Positions 20,237-30,169 of a stretch of DNA of 64,000 bases are shown piece by piece (the first letter of the stretch is position 1; every line of letters starts with the position of its first letter). Below the pieces are notes generated by a model. It did not search any database. It saw only the letters and a program-made list of their open reading frames with translations, and was not told the DNA's origin. The position numbers and the translations under genes are program-made. The stretch comes from Rhizobium sp. PP-CC-3A-592 (GTDB taxonomy: Bacteria; Pseudomonadota; Alphaproteobacteria; Rhizobiales; Rhizobiaceae), in contig NZ_QJSR01000004.1 of NCBI RefSeq assembly GCF_003217095.1, positions 248,001 to 312,000 of the forward strand, written 5' to 3'.

Positions 20237-21427
20237 TTGGGGACGGATCTCAACGCACCGCTTGGCCAGAACAGGCGACCGGCAAAGACGAAGACGCCGC
20301 TCCGCAAGGGGCAGGCGGCACTTGGTCTCTTCGCGGCGGCCATTGCTGGCGTGACCGTCTTTGCACTGGTGTCGCCCACGGGCCTTCTTCCTCCAAAGCC
20401 AGACGTCGTTGCCGTCGCGCCGGCCGGCGAAAAGCCCGAGGAGACCACACAAGACGCGGCGAAGGCGACAGCCCAGCCGACCCGCGAAACATCGTCGTCG
20501 GGCGCGACCGTCAACCGGACGCTCCTCAACGACGGCAATGTGGTGACGACCTATTCGCCCGGCAAGCGCGGCAAGGACGGCCCCGCCATCATCGAGGTCG
20601 GCCCGGTGCGGGGCCAGGATCCGCGCATGGCGGCACAGCCGAACGACCTCCTGCTGGAGGACGCGCCCGAGGGCCGCCTGCCGGTCGTCGGACCGGATGG
20701 ATTGCGGCCGATGGATCAATATGCAAGGCCCTGGTCGGGCGCGCGCGGCACGCGGATCGCGCTTGTCGTCGGCGGCCTGGGGATGAGCCAGACGGGGACG
20801 CAGAACGCCATCCGCACGCTTCCCCCCGCCACCACCCTTGCCTTCGCCGCCTCGGGCAACAGCCTCCAGCGCTGGATGCAGGAAGCACGGCGGACGGGTC
20901 ACGAGATCTTGTTGCAGGTGCCGTTCGAACCTTTCGACTACCCCGCAAACAATCCCGGGCCACAGACCCTGCTGGTCGGAGATAGCGCCAAGCAGAACCT
21001 GGCGCAGCTACGCGACGCGCTCGGCAAGATCACCAACTATACCGGCATCATGAACTTCCTCGGCGGCCGTTTCCTGTCCGACTCCGGCGCACTCGAACCC
21101 GTGATGCGCGATCTCAAACGCCGCGGACTGCTGTTCCTCGATGACGGCACTTCGGCACAATCGCTGACATCAACGCTCGGCGACGCGCTGGACGTGCCCT
21201 ATGCGTTCGGCGACGTCGTGGTGGATACGCAGCTCGACCGCACCGCCATTCTCCACAAGCTCGACGATCTCGAGCGGATCGCCCGGCGCAACGGCACGGC
21301 GATCGGTACGGCATCCGCCTTCGACGAAAGCGTTTCGGCCATTGCGCAATGGATGGAAGAGGCAGAGAAGCGCGGCATCGAATTCGTCGGCGTCTCCGCG
21401 CTGGTGAAGGACACGAAGCGAAACTGA
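20237..21427 (+). CDS. divergent polysaccharide deacetylase family protein
   Basis: The 396-residue product has a membrane anchor near 30-55 (LGLFAAAIAGVTVFALVSPTG, N-in), a proline- and threonine-rich linker, and a C-terminal domain of the divergent polysaccharide deacetylase family (PF04748): RIALVVGGLGMSQTGTQNAI, EILLQVPFEPFDYPANNPGP, GIMNFLGGRFLSDSGALEPVM, LLFLDDGTS. The family is thought to act on cell-wall or surface polysaccharide in the periplasm; its activity is poorly proven. The start is the TTG at 20237 (LGTDLNAPLGQN), with AGGA upstream. It commonly follows ctpA and precedes rppH in rhizobia. Confidence 0.88.
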   Translation: MGTDLNAPLGQNRRPAKTKTPLRKGQAALGLFAAAIAGVTVFALVSPTGLLPPKPDVVAVAPAGEKPEETTQDAAKATAQPTRETSSSGATVNRTLLNDGNVVTTYSPGKRGKDGPAIIEVGPVRGQDPRMAAQPNDLLLEDAPEGRLPVVGPDGLRPMDQYARPWSGARGTRIALVVGGLGMSQTGTQNAIRTLPPATTLAFAASGNSLQRWMQEARRTGHEILLQVPFEPFDYPANNPGPQTLLVGDSAKQNLAQLRDALGKITNYTGIMNFLGGRFLSDSGALEPVMRDLKRRGLLFLDDGTSAQSLTSTLGDALDVPYAFGDVVVDTQLDRTAILHKLDDLERIARRNGTAIGTASAFDESVSAIAQWMEEAEKRGIEFVGVSALVKDTKRN

Positions 21428-21481
21428 ACCGATCCCTTGTGCGCGCTGCAGGACAGCCGCCACACGTCTTGAGGACACCCG

Positions 21482-22030
21482 ATGAGCAAGACCGGCAAGA
21501 ACCCTCCACTTCGCGCTGAAGACCTCCCCTACCGGCCCTGCGTCGGCATTATGGTGCTGAATAGCGAAGGCCTTGTCTGGGCCGGGCGCCGCATCCCGCT
21601 GGGGAATTCCGAATATGACGGTTCGAGCCAGCTCTGGCAGATGCCGCAGGGCGGCATCGACAAGGGCGAGGACCCGCTGGAGGCCGCAAAGCGGGAGCTT
21701 TACGAGGAAACGGGCATGCGCAGCGTATCGCTGTTGATGGAAGCGCCCGACTGGATCAACTACGATCTGCCGGCCCATCTGATAGGCATCGGCCTGAAGG
21801 GCAAGTTTCGCGGGCAGACCCAGCGCTGGTTCGCGTTCCGCTTCGAAGGCGATGACGGCGAGATCGCTATCAACCCGCCGCCGGGCGGGCATGAACCGGA
21901 GTTCGAGGAATGGGCGTGGAAGCCGATGACCGACCTTCCCGGCCTCATCGTGTCCTTCAAGCGGGAGGTCTACGACACGGTGGTCGCCACCTTCGCTCAT
22001 CTGGCAACGGAAGCGGCCCGCAAGGGCTGA
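21482..22030 (+). CDS. rppH: RNA pyrophosphohydrolase
   Basis: RppH removes pyrophosphate from 5'-triphosphorylated RNA and so starts mRNA decay. The 182-residue protein has the Nudix box [20 protein letters not shown] with TGM, at about 57-79, after QLWQMPQGG, and the RppH-type phrases [21 protein letters not shown] and [16 protein letters not shown] 54-base gap separates it from the deacetylase gene. A repeat element follows. Confidence 0.95.
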   Translation: MSKTGKNPPLRAEDLPYRPCVGIMVLNSEGLVWAGRRIPLGNSEYDGSSQLWQMPQGGIDKGEDPLEAAKRELYEETGMRSVSLLMEAPDWINYDLPAHLIGIGLKGKFRGQTQRWFAFRFEGDDGEIAINPPPGGHEPEFEEWAWKPMTDLPGLIVSFKREVYDTVVATFAHLATEAARKG

Positions 22031-22145
22031 ACACGCTAAAGCGTGTCGCGATCCTTCGGATTCGCTTGGTACGCTTTAAGCTTTTGTTTTTATGCATGTC
22101 GTTATCGCAAAACCGCTGCACACTTTTGCGCGACATGCATTAGCG
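22031..22145. repeat. rhizobial-type intergenic repeat with large stem-loop
   Basis: Directly after rppH lies an element that starts ACGCTAAAGCGTGTCGCG and ends in a long stem-loop: ATGCATGTCG at 22092-22101 pairs with CGACATGCAT at 22131-22140, and CGCAAAA at 22106-22112 pairs with TTTTGCG at 22124-22130. The wording resembles a repeat I recall as frequent in Rhizobium and Agrobacterium intergenic DNA. It may also end rppH transcription. Confidence 0.65.
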
Positions 22146-22186
22146 TAGCGGTCGATGCTGGATGGTGCCGGCCTGGATGCTGCGAG

Positions 22187-22220
22187 AAAAAAAGGATGCG
22201 GCGAGAAAGCCGCCGCATCC
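22187..22220 (-). terminator. intrinsic terminator after bfr
   Basis: On the minus strand GGATGCGGCG (22220-22211) pairs with CGCCGCATCC (22203-22194), followed by a run of seven T (22193-22187). It lies 14 bases past the bfr stop. Confidence 0.92.
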
Positions 22221-22234
22221 GATCAAAGCCTGTA

Positions 22235-22738
22235 TCAGGCGTCTTCGCTGCCGACTTCGGCCTTGTCGGCGGAGGTCGCGTTCAGCTGGCCGTACTTCTC
22301 GGCGCCGATCGAATTGAACAGCTGCAGCTGCGTTTCGAGGAAGTCGATATGGCCTTCTTCATCGATCAGCAGCTGTTCGAACAGCTTCATGGACACGTAG
22401 TCGCCAGCCGCGTGACAGATGTCGCGCGATTCCTTGTAGGAACTGCGGGCGTCGTATTCGCCGGCGAGATCTGCTTCGAGGACTTCCTTGACGTTCTGCC
22501 CGATGCGCAGCGCACCGACGGTCTGCAGGTTGGGATGACCGTCGAGGAAGATAATGCGCGCGATAATCTTGTCGGCGTGATGCATTTCCTCGATGGATTC
22601 GGCCCGTTCCTTCTTGGCCAGGAGCGTATAGCCCCAATCCTCGAGCAGCCGGAAGTGCAGCCAGTACTGGTTGACCGCTCCGAGTTCGAGATAGAGGGCT
22701 TCGTTAAGCCGCTCTATGACCCTTGTGTCGCCTTTCAA
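22235..22738 (-). CDS. bfr: bacterioferritin
   Basis: Bacterioferritin stores iron in 24-subunit shells with bound haem and an oxidising di-iron site. The 167-residue protein has [29 protein letters not shown], the ferroxidase phrase [21 protein letters not shown], and [24 protein letters not shown]. The first AUG is far upstream; the conserved start [11 protein letters not shown] begins at a TTG at 22738 with AGGAGAG seven bases before it, which decides the start. It overlaps the end of bfd by 35 bases, so the two are coupled. The C-terminal ten or so residues extend beyond the usual end. Confidence 0.95.
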   Translation of the reverse strand: MKGDTRVIERLNEALYLELGAVNQYWLHFRLLEDWGYTLLAKKERAESIEEMHHADKIIARIIFLDGHPNLQTVGALRIGQNVKEVLEADLAGEYDARSSYKESRDICHAAGDYVSMKLFEQLLIDEEGHIDFLETQLQLFNSIGAEKYGQLNATSADKAEVGSEDA

Positions 22739-23015
22739 GATCCGCTCTCCTGTTTTCTTCATGGAAATTTTTGAGACGGGTCATGAAATCAAATATTTGG
22801 TCATCCGTCGAGTGCCGCAGGGCATGATAGCGCTCGGTGGTCCGGATAATCAGGTCGACGACATTGGGGAAACAGCCACAGCAGCGGCCGCGCTTGGCCA
22901 TGGCATGATAGACCTTCGCAGGCACGATCAGCTGCCAACAGTCCTCATCGAGAAGGGCGGTGATCGTGTCCTCGATCTCCTTTTCGGAGATGAAATTGCA
23001 ACTGCAAACCAGCAT
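22704..23015 (-). CDS. bfd: bacterioferritin-associated ferredoxin, extended
   Basis: Bfd donates electrons to release iron from bacterioferritin. The 103-residue protein starts [18 protein letters not shown] and carries the 2Fe-2S ligand pattern C4, C6 and then C45/C46 and C48 in [10 protein letters not shown]. Classic Bfd is about 64 residues, so roughly 35 charged C-terminal residues ([20 protein letters not shown]) are extra, and their coding sequence carries the bfr ribosome binding site and start. It is the promoter-proximal gene of the bfd-bfr pair, with an Irr-like box upstream. Confidence 0.9.
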   Translation of the reverse strand: MLVCSCNFISEKEIEDTITALLDEDCWQLIVPAKVYHAMAKRGRCCGCFPNVVDLIIRTTERYHALRHSTDDQIFDFMTRLKNFHEENRRADLERRHKGHRAA

Positions 23016-23455
23016 GGCGTCTTGCCTGTTTTCGCATCCTCGCTGAGGCCAGCAGTAAACAAACAAGATAATTCGTGTCAAGAAAAAACCCCGTGAGGAG
23101 AGCCGGTCTAGTTTAGAACAATTCCAAAGAGATAGAGAAGGAGAAACGGAAGCCGGATCCCCCCATAGGCTGACGCTAACGGCGGGAGGTCGATGCGATC
23201 TCTTACCTTCGCGAACAGGCGGGCAATCAAAAAGTCGATCCCGGACACTTTGCGCAAGCGTTCCCGCCCAGACGCGGGCAACCCATCCAATGACATCCGC
23301 AGCACCTTGCCGACGGGAATATTTTCAAAAGATTTCGGGCGTCTCGAAAGAGATCTCAGGCCATTTTGGATGAAGCAAATGACGATATGCGCCCCATCTA
23401 AAATAAATATGGGGACGCGCGTTTTTTCTCTCCGGAGCACCTCCGAAAATAGGTC
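23016..23455. other. bfd-dnaE2 intergenic region
   Basis: These 440 bases are AT-richer than their surroundings. They hold a likely bfd promoter (TTGACA on the minus strand at 23081-23076) and an Irr-like box. Two open frames exist, 23108-23440 minus (110 codons) and 23193-23462 plus (89 codons); neither has recognisable domains, a good ribosome binding site or the codon pattern of nearby genes, so neither is called. One could be a decayed gene. Confidence 0.5.
23112..23128. promoter_or_regulatory. Irr-type iron control element upstream of bfd-bfr
   Basis: TTTAGAACAATTCCAAA matches the inverted-repeat ICE motif (TTTAGAA-N3-TTCTAAA) bound by the rhizobial iron regulator Irr with a single mismatch. 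It lies 97 bases upstream of the bfd start and about 30 bases upstream of a TTGACA -35 box. Bacterioferritin genes are known Irr targets in related bacteria. Confidence 0.65.
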
Positions 23456-26400
23456 TCAGTGAAAATTCCGGCCCTTCGGCATGACCTGCGCCGTCTCCAT
23501 AAGGCCGGATTTGATTCGCGCCTCGCGGCGCGCGCGCTCCCGCTGGGCCTGATCCACCGCATTGCCCTTCTGCCGCGCATCGACGGTCGCACGCAGCACC
23601 TCGTCCGCCCGTTCGTTGACGGCAAAGCGCCGGGCCTCGCCCTTGAGAAGACCCAGAGCCTCGGTCATGTCCGTCATGCTCTCGGCAACGACGTGGATGA
23701 CTCCGTTCTGGCTTTGCAGGCGGCCGGTGACCTTGACCAGCCTTGCCCCCATGACGACGGCGCGGAACGTCTCGAAAACGGCCTTCCAGACGATGATGTT
23801 GGCAACGCCCGTCTCGTCCTCCAGCGTCATGAAGATCACGCCCTTGGCGGACCCCGGCCGCTGCCGCACGAGAACGAGGCCGGCCACCGTGACGCGTCGC
23901 CCGGGACGCAGGCCCGACAGCCCACGGCTCGCCACCACACCGTCCCGGGCAAAGGCCTCCCGCATGAAGGAAACCGGATGGGCCTTGAGCGACAGAGACA
24001 GCGCCCTGTAATCGTTGACCACCTCTTCACCGGCCGGCATGGTCGGCAGGCGCATGGCCGGATCCGCCCGGAGGTCCGCCTCTCCCGCTGCGGCAAAGAG
24101 CGGCAGGCGCTCGGCCGGTGCCCGCTCGTCGAGCGCCTTGATCGCCCAGAGCGCCCGGCGGCGATCGAGCCCGATCGAACCGAAGGCATCCGCATCCGCC
24201 AGCCGCTCCAGCACGCTGCGCGCCAGTCCGGATCGCAGCCAGAGATCGTAGATCGAGGCATATCCCGCACCCCGTCCGGCAACGAGCTGCTGCATATCGT
24301 TTTCCCGCAGACCCTTCACCAGGCGAAAGCCGAGGCGGACGGCGTATCTCGTGCAGATGACATTACGCATGTCGCGATGCCGCGGATCGATCGCCCGCCG
24401 GTCGAAGGCGCTTCCCCGCGCACCATTCTCATCGTCCTGCCCTTGCGAGCCGCCGCCCTCCAGGATCGTTTCCCAGTCGGAGCGGTTGATATCGACGGCC
24501 CGCACCTGCACCCCGTGCTCGCGGGCGTCGCGCACCAGCTGCGCCGGAGCGTAAAACCCCATGGGCTGGGCGTTAAGGAGCGCCGCGCAGAAAACGTCGG
24601 GATAGAAGGTCTTGAACCAGCAGGAGGCATAGACGAGCAGGGCAAAGGAGGCCGCATGGCTTTCGGGAAAGCCGTACTCGCCGAACCCCTTGATCTGGTT
24701 GAAGCAGCGGACGGCGAAATCGCGGCTGTAACCGTTGGCGACCATGCCCTCGATCATCTTGGTCTCGAAATTCGCGACCAGCCCGGACCGCCGGAAGGTG
24801 GCCATGGCGCGGCGCAGCTGGTCGGCCTCGGCCGCCGAGAACCGCGCGGCCGTCATGGCGATCTGCATGGCCTGCTCCTGGAACAGGGGCACGCCCAGCG
24901 TCCGCTGCAGCACCGCCTCCAGCTCCAGACTTTCATAGGGGATCGCCTCGCCCCGCAGCCGGGCCTCCCGGCGCTTGAGATAGGGATGCACCATATCGCC
25001 CTGGATCGGGCCCGGCCGCACGATCGCGACCTCGATGACGAGATCGTAGAACTCCCGGGGTCTCAGCCGCGGCAGCATGCTCATCTGCGCCCGGCTCTCA
25101 ATCTGGAACACCCCGACCGTATCGGCCCGGCAGATCATGTCGTAGACCGGATTGTCGTCGTTCCCATAGTCGAGCTCGGTGTCGTAGACTTGCGAGAGCA
25201 GCATCTGCTTGCCGTAATGGGTCTCCAGCATGCGAAACGCCTTGGCGAGACAGGTGAGCATGCCAAGTGCCAGCACATCGACCTTGAGGATCTTCAGCGT
25301 ATCCAGATCGTCCTTATTCCACTCGATCATGTAGCGGCCGGGCATGGCCGTCGGCATGATCGGCACCACCTCGTCCAGCCGGTCCTTCGTGATGACGAAG
25401 CCGCCGACGTGCTGGGAGAGATGCCGCGGCATGTCCATCAGCCGCCCGGCATAGGTGAACATGCGCATCACGGTCGAGTCGGTGAGATCGAGCCCGGCGG
25501 CTTTTGCCTGCTCGTCGGTAAACGACGACGTCCACCAGCCCCAGATGGAAGCAGCAAGCGCCGTCTGCACATCCTCGGAAAAGCCGAACACCTTGGCCAC
25601 CTCGCGCCCGGCCGAGCGCGCCCGATAGCTGATGGCGGCCGCCGCGATGCCGGCATGCTCCTTGGTATAGGTATCGTAGATGAACTTGATCACCTCATCG
25701 CGCCGGGCATGCTCGAAATCGATGTCGATATCCGGCGGCTCGTCGCGGTCCATCGACAGGAAGCGATCGAAAAGAAGGGTGAACTTGACCGGATCGACCT
25801 CCGTCACGTGCAGGCAGTAGCAGACGGAGGAGTTCGCCGCGGACCCCCGGCCCTGACAGAGGATGCCCTTCGACCGCGCAAAGGCCACCAGCCGGTGGAC
25901 GGTCAGAAAATAGGGCTCGTACTGCTTCTTATGGATAAGATCGAGCTCATAGGCGATCTTCGTCTCCACGGCCTCCGGCACGCCTTGCGGATATCGCCGC
26001 GCAGCCCCTTCCCGCACCAGCCGTTCGAGCGTCTGTGCCGACGTCTCACCCGGTCCGGACTCATCGGGATAATTGTGCTTCAGCTCGTCGAGCGTGAAAT
26101 CGAGCGTCCGGAAGAAGCGTTCGGTATTGGCGACCGCTTGCGGGTAGCGGCGGAAGATGCGGACCATCTCGCCCGGCGCCTTGAGGAAGCGCTCGGCATT
26201 GGCCTGAAGCCGGAAGCCTGCCTCCGCAATCGTCACATGCTCGCGAATGGCCGTCATGACATCGGCAAGCGGTCGGCTGTCGGGGGAATGGTAGAGCACG
26301 TCGTTCGTGGCGATGAGACGCACGCCCGTGCTGTCGGCAAGGGCTGCGAGAGCTGCGAAATCCTGCGCATCGAACCCGTCATAGCGCGGCGTCATGCCGA

Positions 26401-27049
26401 GGAAGAGCCGGCCCTTCATGAGAGGCTGTAGCGACCGCAAGGTATCCCCGAGCGTCTTCCAGGCACGGACCTCCGTCTCGTCAAGGCCATCCTCCGTTCC
26501 TGCGTCGGATGGCGCTGCATGGGGTCCATCCGACGCTTCCCCCGGTCGGTCGGCCCCCTGTAGATCGGCCTGAACGCTCTCATGCCCGTTCTCATGGGTG
26601 CAGCGCTTCATCACGATCACCTGCAGGTGTTCCTGCCATGTCAGGAGATCGGAGAGGAAGAGGGTACAGGTGCCCTTATGGTCGGCACGCAGGTTGCCGG
26701 CGCTCAGCAACCGGCAGAGATGCGCCCATCCCTGCCGGTTGCGCGGATAGGCCAGCATGTCGGGCGAACCATCGGCAAAGACGAGGCGTGCGCCCGGCTG
26801 GAAAGGAAATTTTTCCTCGCGCGCCTCGGCATGGACCCGAACGACACCGGACAGCGTGTTGCGATCGGCGATCCCCAGGCCCCTGAGACCGATCCGCTTG
26901 GCCGTGACAACCATCTCCTTGGCGCCCGAGGCGCCGCGCAGGAAGGAGAAATTGGTACAGGCGCCCAGCTCGAAAAAGGTCGGCGGCTGGGCTTTGGGCG
27001 GCCCGCTACCTGGCTCTACCGAACCTCTGCCGGGTTCACGGCCGGTCAT
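23456..27049 (-). CDS. dnaE2: error-prone DNA polymerase DnaE2 (ImuC)
   Basis: DnaE2 is the C-family polymerase of the ImuA-ImuB-DnaE2 mutasome, used for translesion synthesis after DNA damage. The protein of 1197 residues has an N-terminal PHP region ([23 protein letters not shown]), the catalytic palm with [18 protein letters not shown] near 436, [19 protein letters not shown], the fingers, and a C-terminal OB region ([31 protein letters not shown]). It is about 100 residues longer than usual because of charged insertions near 150-190 and 830-860. The ATG at 27049 overlaps the imuB stop as ATGA. Last gene of the SOS-controlled imu operon. Confidence 0.96.
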   Translation of the reverse strand: MTGREPGRGSVEPGSGPPKAQPPTFFELGACTNFSFLRGASGAKEMVVTAKRIGLRGLGIADRNTLSGVVRVHAEAREEKFPFQPGARLVFADGSPDMLAYPRNRQGWAHLCRLLSAGNLRADHKGTCTLFLSDLLTWQEHLQVIVMKRCTHENGHESVQADLQGADRPGEASDGPHAAPSDAGTEDGLDETEVRAWKTLGDTLRSLQPLMKGRLFLGMTPRYDGFDAQDFAALAALADSTGVRLIATNDVLYHSPDSRPLADVMTAIREHVTIAEAGFRLQANAERFLKAPGEMVRIFRRYPQAVANTERFFRTLDFTLDELKHNYPDESGPGETSAQTLERLVREGAARRYPQGVPEAVETKIAYELDLIHKKQYEPYFLTVHRLVAFARSKGILCQGRGSAANSSVCYCLHVTEVDPVKFTLLFDRFLSMDRDEPPDIDIDFEHARRDEVIKFIYDTYTKEHAGIAAAAISYRARSAGREVAKVFGFSEDVQTALAASIWGWWTSSFTDEQAKAAGLDLTDSTVMRMFTYAGRLMDMPRHLSQHVGGFVITKDRLDEVVPIMPTAMPGRYMIEWNKDDLDTLKILKVDVLALGMLTCLAKAFRMLETHYGKQMLLSQVYDTELDYGNDDNPVYDMICRADTVGVFQIESRAQMSMLPRLRPREFYDLVIEVAIVRPGPIQGDMVHPYLKRREARLRGEAIPYESLELEAVLQRTLGVPLFQEQAMQIAMTAARFSAAEADQLRRAMATFRRSGLVANFETKMIEGMVANGYSRDFAVRCFNQIKGFGEYGFPESHAASFALLVYASCWFKTFYPDVFCAALLNAQPMGFYAPAQLVRDAREHGVQVRAVDINRSDWETILEGGGSQGQDDENGARGSAFDRRAIDPRHRDMRNVICTRYAVRLGFRLVKGLRENDMQQLVAGRGAGYASIYDLWLRSGLARSVLERLADADAFGSIGLDRRRALWAIKALDERAPAERLPLFAAAGEADLRADPAMRLPTMPAGEEVVNDYRALSLSLKAHPVSFMREAFARDGVVASRGLSGLRPGRRVTVAGLVLVRQRPGSAKGVIFMTLEDETGVANIIVWKAVFETFRAVVMGARLVKVTGRLQSQNGVIHVVAESMTDMTEALGLLKGEARRFAVNERADEVLRATVDARQKGNAVDQAQRERARREARIKSGLMETAQVMPKGRNFH

Positions 27050-28671
27050 GCGAAAATGCCGTGCATGAACCAGTCGGGATGCATCCGCTCGCGCTGGAAG
27101 AGGCCGTTGCGGAACATCCAGAAACGGCGCCCCGTCTCGTCCTCGATGCGAAAATAGTCGCGCGTCGGCGCGTCCTCGCCGTCGATCCACCACTCCGCGG
27201 CAATGCGCTCCGGCCCTTCCGCTCGGGCGACCCTGTAGGCTGTGCGCCGCCAGAAGAACCGCTCCGGCGCACCGTCGGGAACATCGGCAGCGGGAACCTC
27301 CACCCGTTCGGGATGGGTCAGAAGACGCAGGGGTCGCACGGGCATGACCGGCCATTCCTCCGCCTGCAGCATTTTCCCGGCTGGAAAGACGGCATCGCCT
27401 GCCGGCTGTAGGCTTGCCGCCCGCTCGGGGATATAGCTTGCGGCAAGAACCGCGATGGAGAGCACATCCTCCCCGAAACGGGCGATGACGCGATCGGTGA
27501 AATCGGCAAGCGCCCGGCTCTGGTCCGGCCTTCCGGAAAAATCATCCTGGACGGATTTGATCGGCTCGGTCTTGAGGACACAGAGCCGCAGGATCTCGAA
27601 ACCGAAACCGGCATCCAGATCGTCATGCACCGCGGCAAGCCGCTCCTTATAGAGTGCTGCGATGCGCTGCGGATCCCGCAACGGGGACGATGTACCGGCG
27701 AGCAGCCGGAACACTTTGCCGTCGACCCGAAAGAGCAGGAGCTCGAACTGGCGCCCGCCCTCTCCCCGCTCCTCCAGCGTGGTCTTGAGGCCCGTGGCAA
27801 GCTGCAGCGCCAGCCCGAGAATATCGTCTTCGCCGGAAACCGGCGAGATCAGCCGGCGCTCGACCGAAAGCTCGGCCACCGGGCGGCGCGGCGACAACGG
27901 CTCATCGTCATGCCCGAGTGCCTGGTCGAGCCGGAGGAAGACGAGCGGACCGAAGCGGCGCGCGAGCGCTGCCCGGGGTGCTTCCATGAGATCGGCGACA
28001 TGGGTCAGCCCCAGCCGGATCAGCGTGTCCGTCAACGTCTCCGGCAGCCGAAGCGCCGTCACGGGCAGGGGGCCGAGCGCAGCGGCCTCCTCTCCCGCCT
28101 CGATCACGCTATCGTCAGACAATCGTGCAGTGGAAAATCGTGCAAGGGCCCAGGCAAGACCGGGAGATGCGGCAATCGCCCCGCGCGCCTCGACGCCGAG
28201 CTGGAATAGGCGCGACAGGACATCGTCGAGCAGCGCCTTTTCCCCGCCATGCAGATGCGTGCAGCCGGTAATGTCGAGCGCCAGACCGTCGGCACCCGCA
28301 TAGGCGACCAGCGGCGTATAGCGATCGCACCAGTCGGCCAAGGCCGAAAGAAAGGCCTGGTCGGCAGCGGGATCGGCCGGCAGCACGTCGAGCTGCGGAT
28401 GCATGGCGCGGGCTTCGGCCACGCCCTGCCCCCGCTTCAGCCGCAGGCGATCGGCCACGCTGTCGAGCGCCACGATCCGCATGGCATTCTCGACCTTATC
28501 GGAAAACACCACCGGCGGGTGATCAGGACGCCCGCTTGAAAGCCATGACGCGCCCCAGCGTCGGCGCGCCACCCGGTCGGCCGACAGATGCGGAAAGGAC
28601 AGTGACAGGATCCGCTGCGTTTGCCGGAAGAGGGACGGCGACGGGGTCGAGAGGATGGAACCGGCGCGCAT
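27046..28671 (-). CDS. imuB: ImuB, inactive Y-family polymerase of the mutasome
   Basis: ImuB is a Y-family polymerase relative that lacks catalytic carboxylates and bridges DnaE2, ImuA and the beta clamp. The 541-residue protein has [18 protein letters not shown] near the N terminus, [39 protein letters not shown] (where active enzymes have an acidic pair), helix-hairpin-helix-like [25 protein letters not shown], and the little-finger region. The nearest ATG at 28671 is used, which makes a 149-base out-of-frame overlap with imuA; no ATG, GTG or TTG lies between it and the conserved ILSLSFPHL, so this or a non-standard start must serve. Confidence 0.9.
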   Translation of the reverse strand: MRAGSILSTPSPSLFRQTQRILSLSFPHLSADRVARRRWGASWLSSGRPDHPPVVFSDKVENAMRIVALDSVADRLRLKRGQGVAEARAMHPQLDVLPADPAADQAFLSALADWCDRYTPLVAYAGADGLALDITGCTHLHGGEKALLDDVLSRLFQLGVEARGAIAASPGLAWALARFSTARLSDDSVIEAGEEAAALGPLPVTALRLPETLTDTLIRLGLTHVADLMEAPRAALARRFGPLVFLRLDQALGHDDEPLSPRRPVAELSVERRLISPVSGEDDILGLALQLATGLKTTLEERGEGGRQFELLLFRVDGKVFRLLAGTSSPLRDPQRIAALYKERLAAVHDDLDAGFGFEILRLCVLKTEPIKSVQDDFSGRPDQSRALADFTDRVIARFGEDVLSIAVLAASYIPERAASLQPAGDAVFPAGKMLQAEEWPVMPVRPLRLLTHPERVEVPAADVPDGAPERFFWRRTAYRVARAEGPERIAAEWWIDGEDAPTRDYFRIEDETGRRFWMFRNGLFQRERMHPDWFMHGIFA

Positions 28672-29491
28672 GGGAACTCCATTCAAGGTAGGCATCGACA
28701 GGGGAAAAGGCCCGTGTCTTCTCGGCAATGACGTGAAAGGCGGGATGCCCGATGCCGGTCGTGAGCATTGTGCCATCGGGCAGCATGAACGGGGCTGCGG
28801 GCGCGGGACGCACGAGAAGACGCAGGTGCGCGCTGCTCGCCTCCTCCTCGCCCGCCTGCCGCAGAAGAAAGATCGGGACGCCGCTGCCCATCGACCGCAA
28901 TTGCAGCCGCCGGCTTTCCGGAAGGCCGAGACGCGCCGGATTGCCGCGGATCTCCAGAATGACGGCGGAAAACACGGAAAAGCCGAGTGCCGCCTCGGCA
29001 ATCCACAACGCCTGCTGCAGATTGCGAGGCCGGGAGAAGAGGGCGGCACGCAGATCGATCCCGAGAAGCGACAGGCCGACACCATAAGGCTCGCCCGCCT
29101 CCTGTCCGGCCATCGTCTCGGAGATCCAAAGGATCGGCCCGAGCTCGCCCCGCGCCTTGCGCCGCGCCTGGCAGAGGGCGGCAAGTCCCAGCGTAAACCC
29201 CGTGGCGGCACCGGCATCGCGCGTTTCCGCCACCCGGATTTCGCTCAACCCCTTGAGCGGCAGGCCGCCAGACATGGCATGGTCGAGCGCGGGAACGCCG
29301 AGCGGCAGCACGTCTTCCTGCCTGGTGACGTCCTGCCCGGGGAGAGACCGTCCGGACGCGGAAAATCCCGCACGTTCGCCCTCCGTCTCCAAGCTGGGAA
29401 GACAGGAACCGGATGGCCTGTCTCGTTCCAGTCGGGCAATGGCATCGCGCAGGGCGAGCACCGTCTCCCGCGGCACAGCGTTTTCAGCCAT
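28523..29491 (-). CDS. imuA: ImuA, RecA-like mutasome subunit
   Basis: ImuA is a RecA/SulA-like partner needed for DnaE2-dependent mutagenesis. The 322-residue protein has LPLGVPALDHAMSGGLPLKGLSEI (substrate strand before a degenerate P-loop), GPILWISETMAGQEAGEPYGVGLSLLGID, NLQQALWIAEAALGFSVFSAVILEIRG and LRSMGSGVPIFLLRQAG, matching the family. AGGAG precedes the ATG at 29491. It is the first gene of imuA-imuB-dnaE2, with a perfect SOS box just upstream, and its last 50 codons overlap imuB in another frame. Confidence 0.92.
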   Translation of the reverse strand: MAENAVPRETVLALRDAIARLERDRPSGSCLPSLETEGERAGFSASGRSLPGQDVTRQEDVLPLGVPALDHAMSGGLPLKGLSEIRVAETRDAGAATGFTLGLAALCQARRKARGELGPILWISETMAGQEAGEPYGVGLSLLGIDLRAALFSRPRNLQQALWIAEAALGFSVFSAVILEIRGNPARLGLPESRRLQLRSMGSGVPIFLLRQAGEEEASSAHLRLLVRPAPAAPFMLPDGTMLTTGIGHPAFHVIAEKTRAFSPVDAYLEWSSHARRFHPLDPVAVPLPANAADPVTVLSASVGRPGGAPTLGRVMAFKRAS

Positions 29492-29509
29492 GGCAGTCAG
29501 CTCCTATCC

Positions 29510-29524
29510 GTTCTTGATATGTTC
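29510..29524 (-). promoter_or_regulatory. SOS box (LexA site) of imuA-imuB-dnaE2
   Basis: GTTCTTGATATGTTC is an exact match to the alphaproteobacterial LexA motif GTTC-N7-GTTC (GAAC-N7-GAAC read toward imuA). It ends 19 bases before the imuA ATG and overlaps the probable promoter (TTGACT at 29556-29551, AT-rich TATAAG near the box), so LexA would block transcription until DNA damage. Confidence 0.92.
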
Positions 29525-29662
29525 TTATAGATTCCAGAGCTTCAAAAAAGAGTCAACGCAGTTGGGAAAAGATTCCGCAGATTCTGCACAATTGCCTTAC
29601 CAAACGAATTGCTTCTCGAAATGAACCGGAAAATGGCTATATAAAAAGGACAAGGAGTATCC

Positions 29663-30097
29663 ATGGCCCGGATTGACCAAAGCGACGATTGGCGGGAACG
29701 CCATGCGCCGACCATCAGCACGTTCGAATCCCTGACGCTGGAGGCCTATGGGCATCTTCCCGAGGAATTCCGGCTGCTGGCCACAGACCTCATCATTGTG
29801 ATCGAAGATTTTCCGGATGACGACGTGTTCGAAGACATGGCACTGGAAACGCCATTCGACCTGTTGGGCCTGTTCGAAGGGCGCGGCATCGGCGAGCGGT
29901 TCACCATGGAAACCGGCACGATGCCGAACCGGATCACGCTCTATCGCCGACCGATCCTCGATTACTGGGCCGAAAACGACGAAACGCTGGGCGACATCAT
30001 CACCCATGTGCTGATCCACGAGATCGGCCATCATTTCGGCCTGTCGGATGACGACATGGAGCGCATCGAAGCGAGCGTGGAGCATGTCGGCGGCTAA
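29663..30097 (+). CDS. metallopeptidase family protein (zincin-like, DUF1025)
   Basis: The 144-residue protein carries a zinc protease motif HEIGHHFGLSDDDM with H119, E120 and H123, plus a candidate third ligand in the downstream aspartate, as in the small bacterial zincin-like family (PF06262). FESLTLEAYGHLPEEFRLL and the LGLFEGRGIGERF region are also typical. AAGGAG precedes the ATG. No signal peptide is seen, so it acts in the cytoplasm. The substrate is unknown. It is divergent from imuA, with 171 bases shared between them, so the SOS box could also influence it. Confidence 0.88.
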   Translation: MARIDQSDDWRERHAPTISTFESLTLEAYGHLPEEFRLLATDLIIVIEDFPDDDVFEDMALETPFDLLGLFEGRGIGERFTMETGTMPNRITLYRRPILDYWAENDETLGDIITHVLIHEIGHHFGLSDDDMERIEASVEHVGG

Positions 30098-30169
30098 GAG
30101 CCTGCCAGGGCAGGCGCACCTAGCGGGGTAGAAAACCCGCCGCACGAGAGATTCACGACCTGGCTTCGC

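Noticed and set aside
23108-23440. 110-codon minus-strand frame between bfd and dnaE2
   Set aside because: No domain, no good ribosome binding site, unusual composition, and the Irr-like box lies in its last codons. It may be a decayed gene but is not supported.
23459-26431. 990-codon open frame on the plus strand
   Set aside because: Antisense shadow of dnaE2, full of His, Arg and Gln with no recognisable domain.
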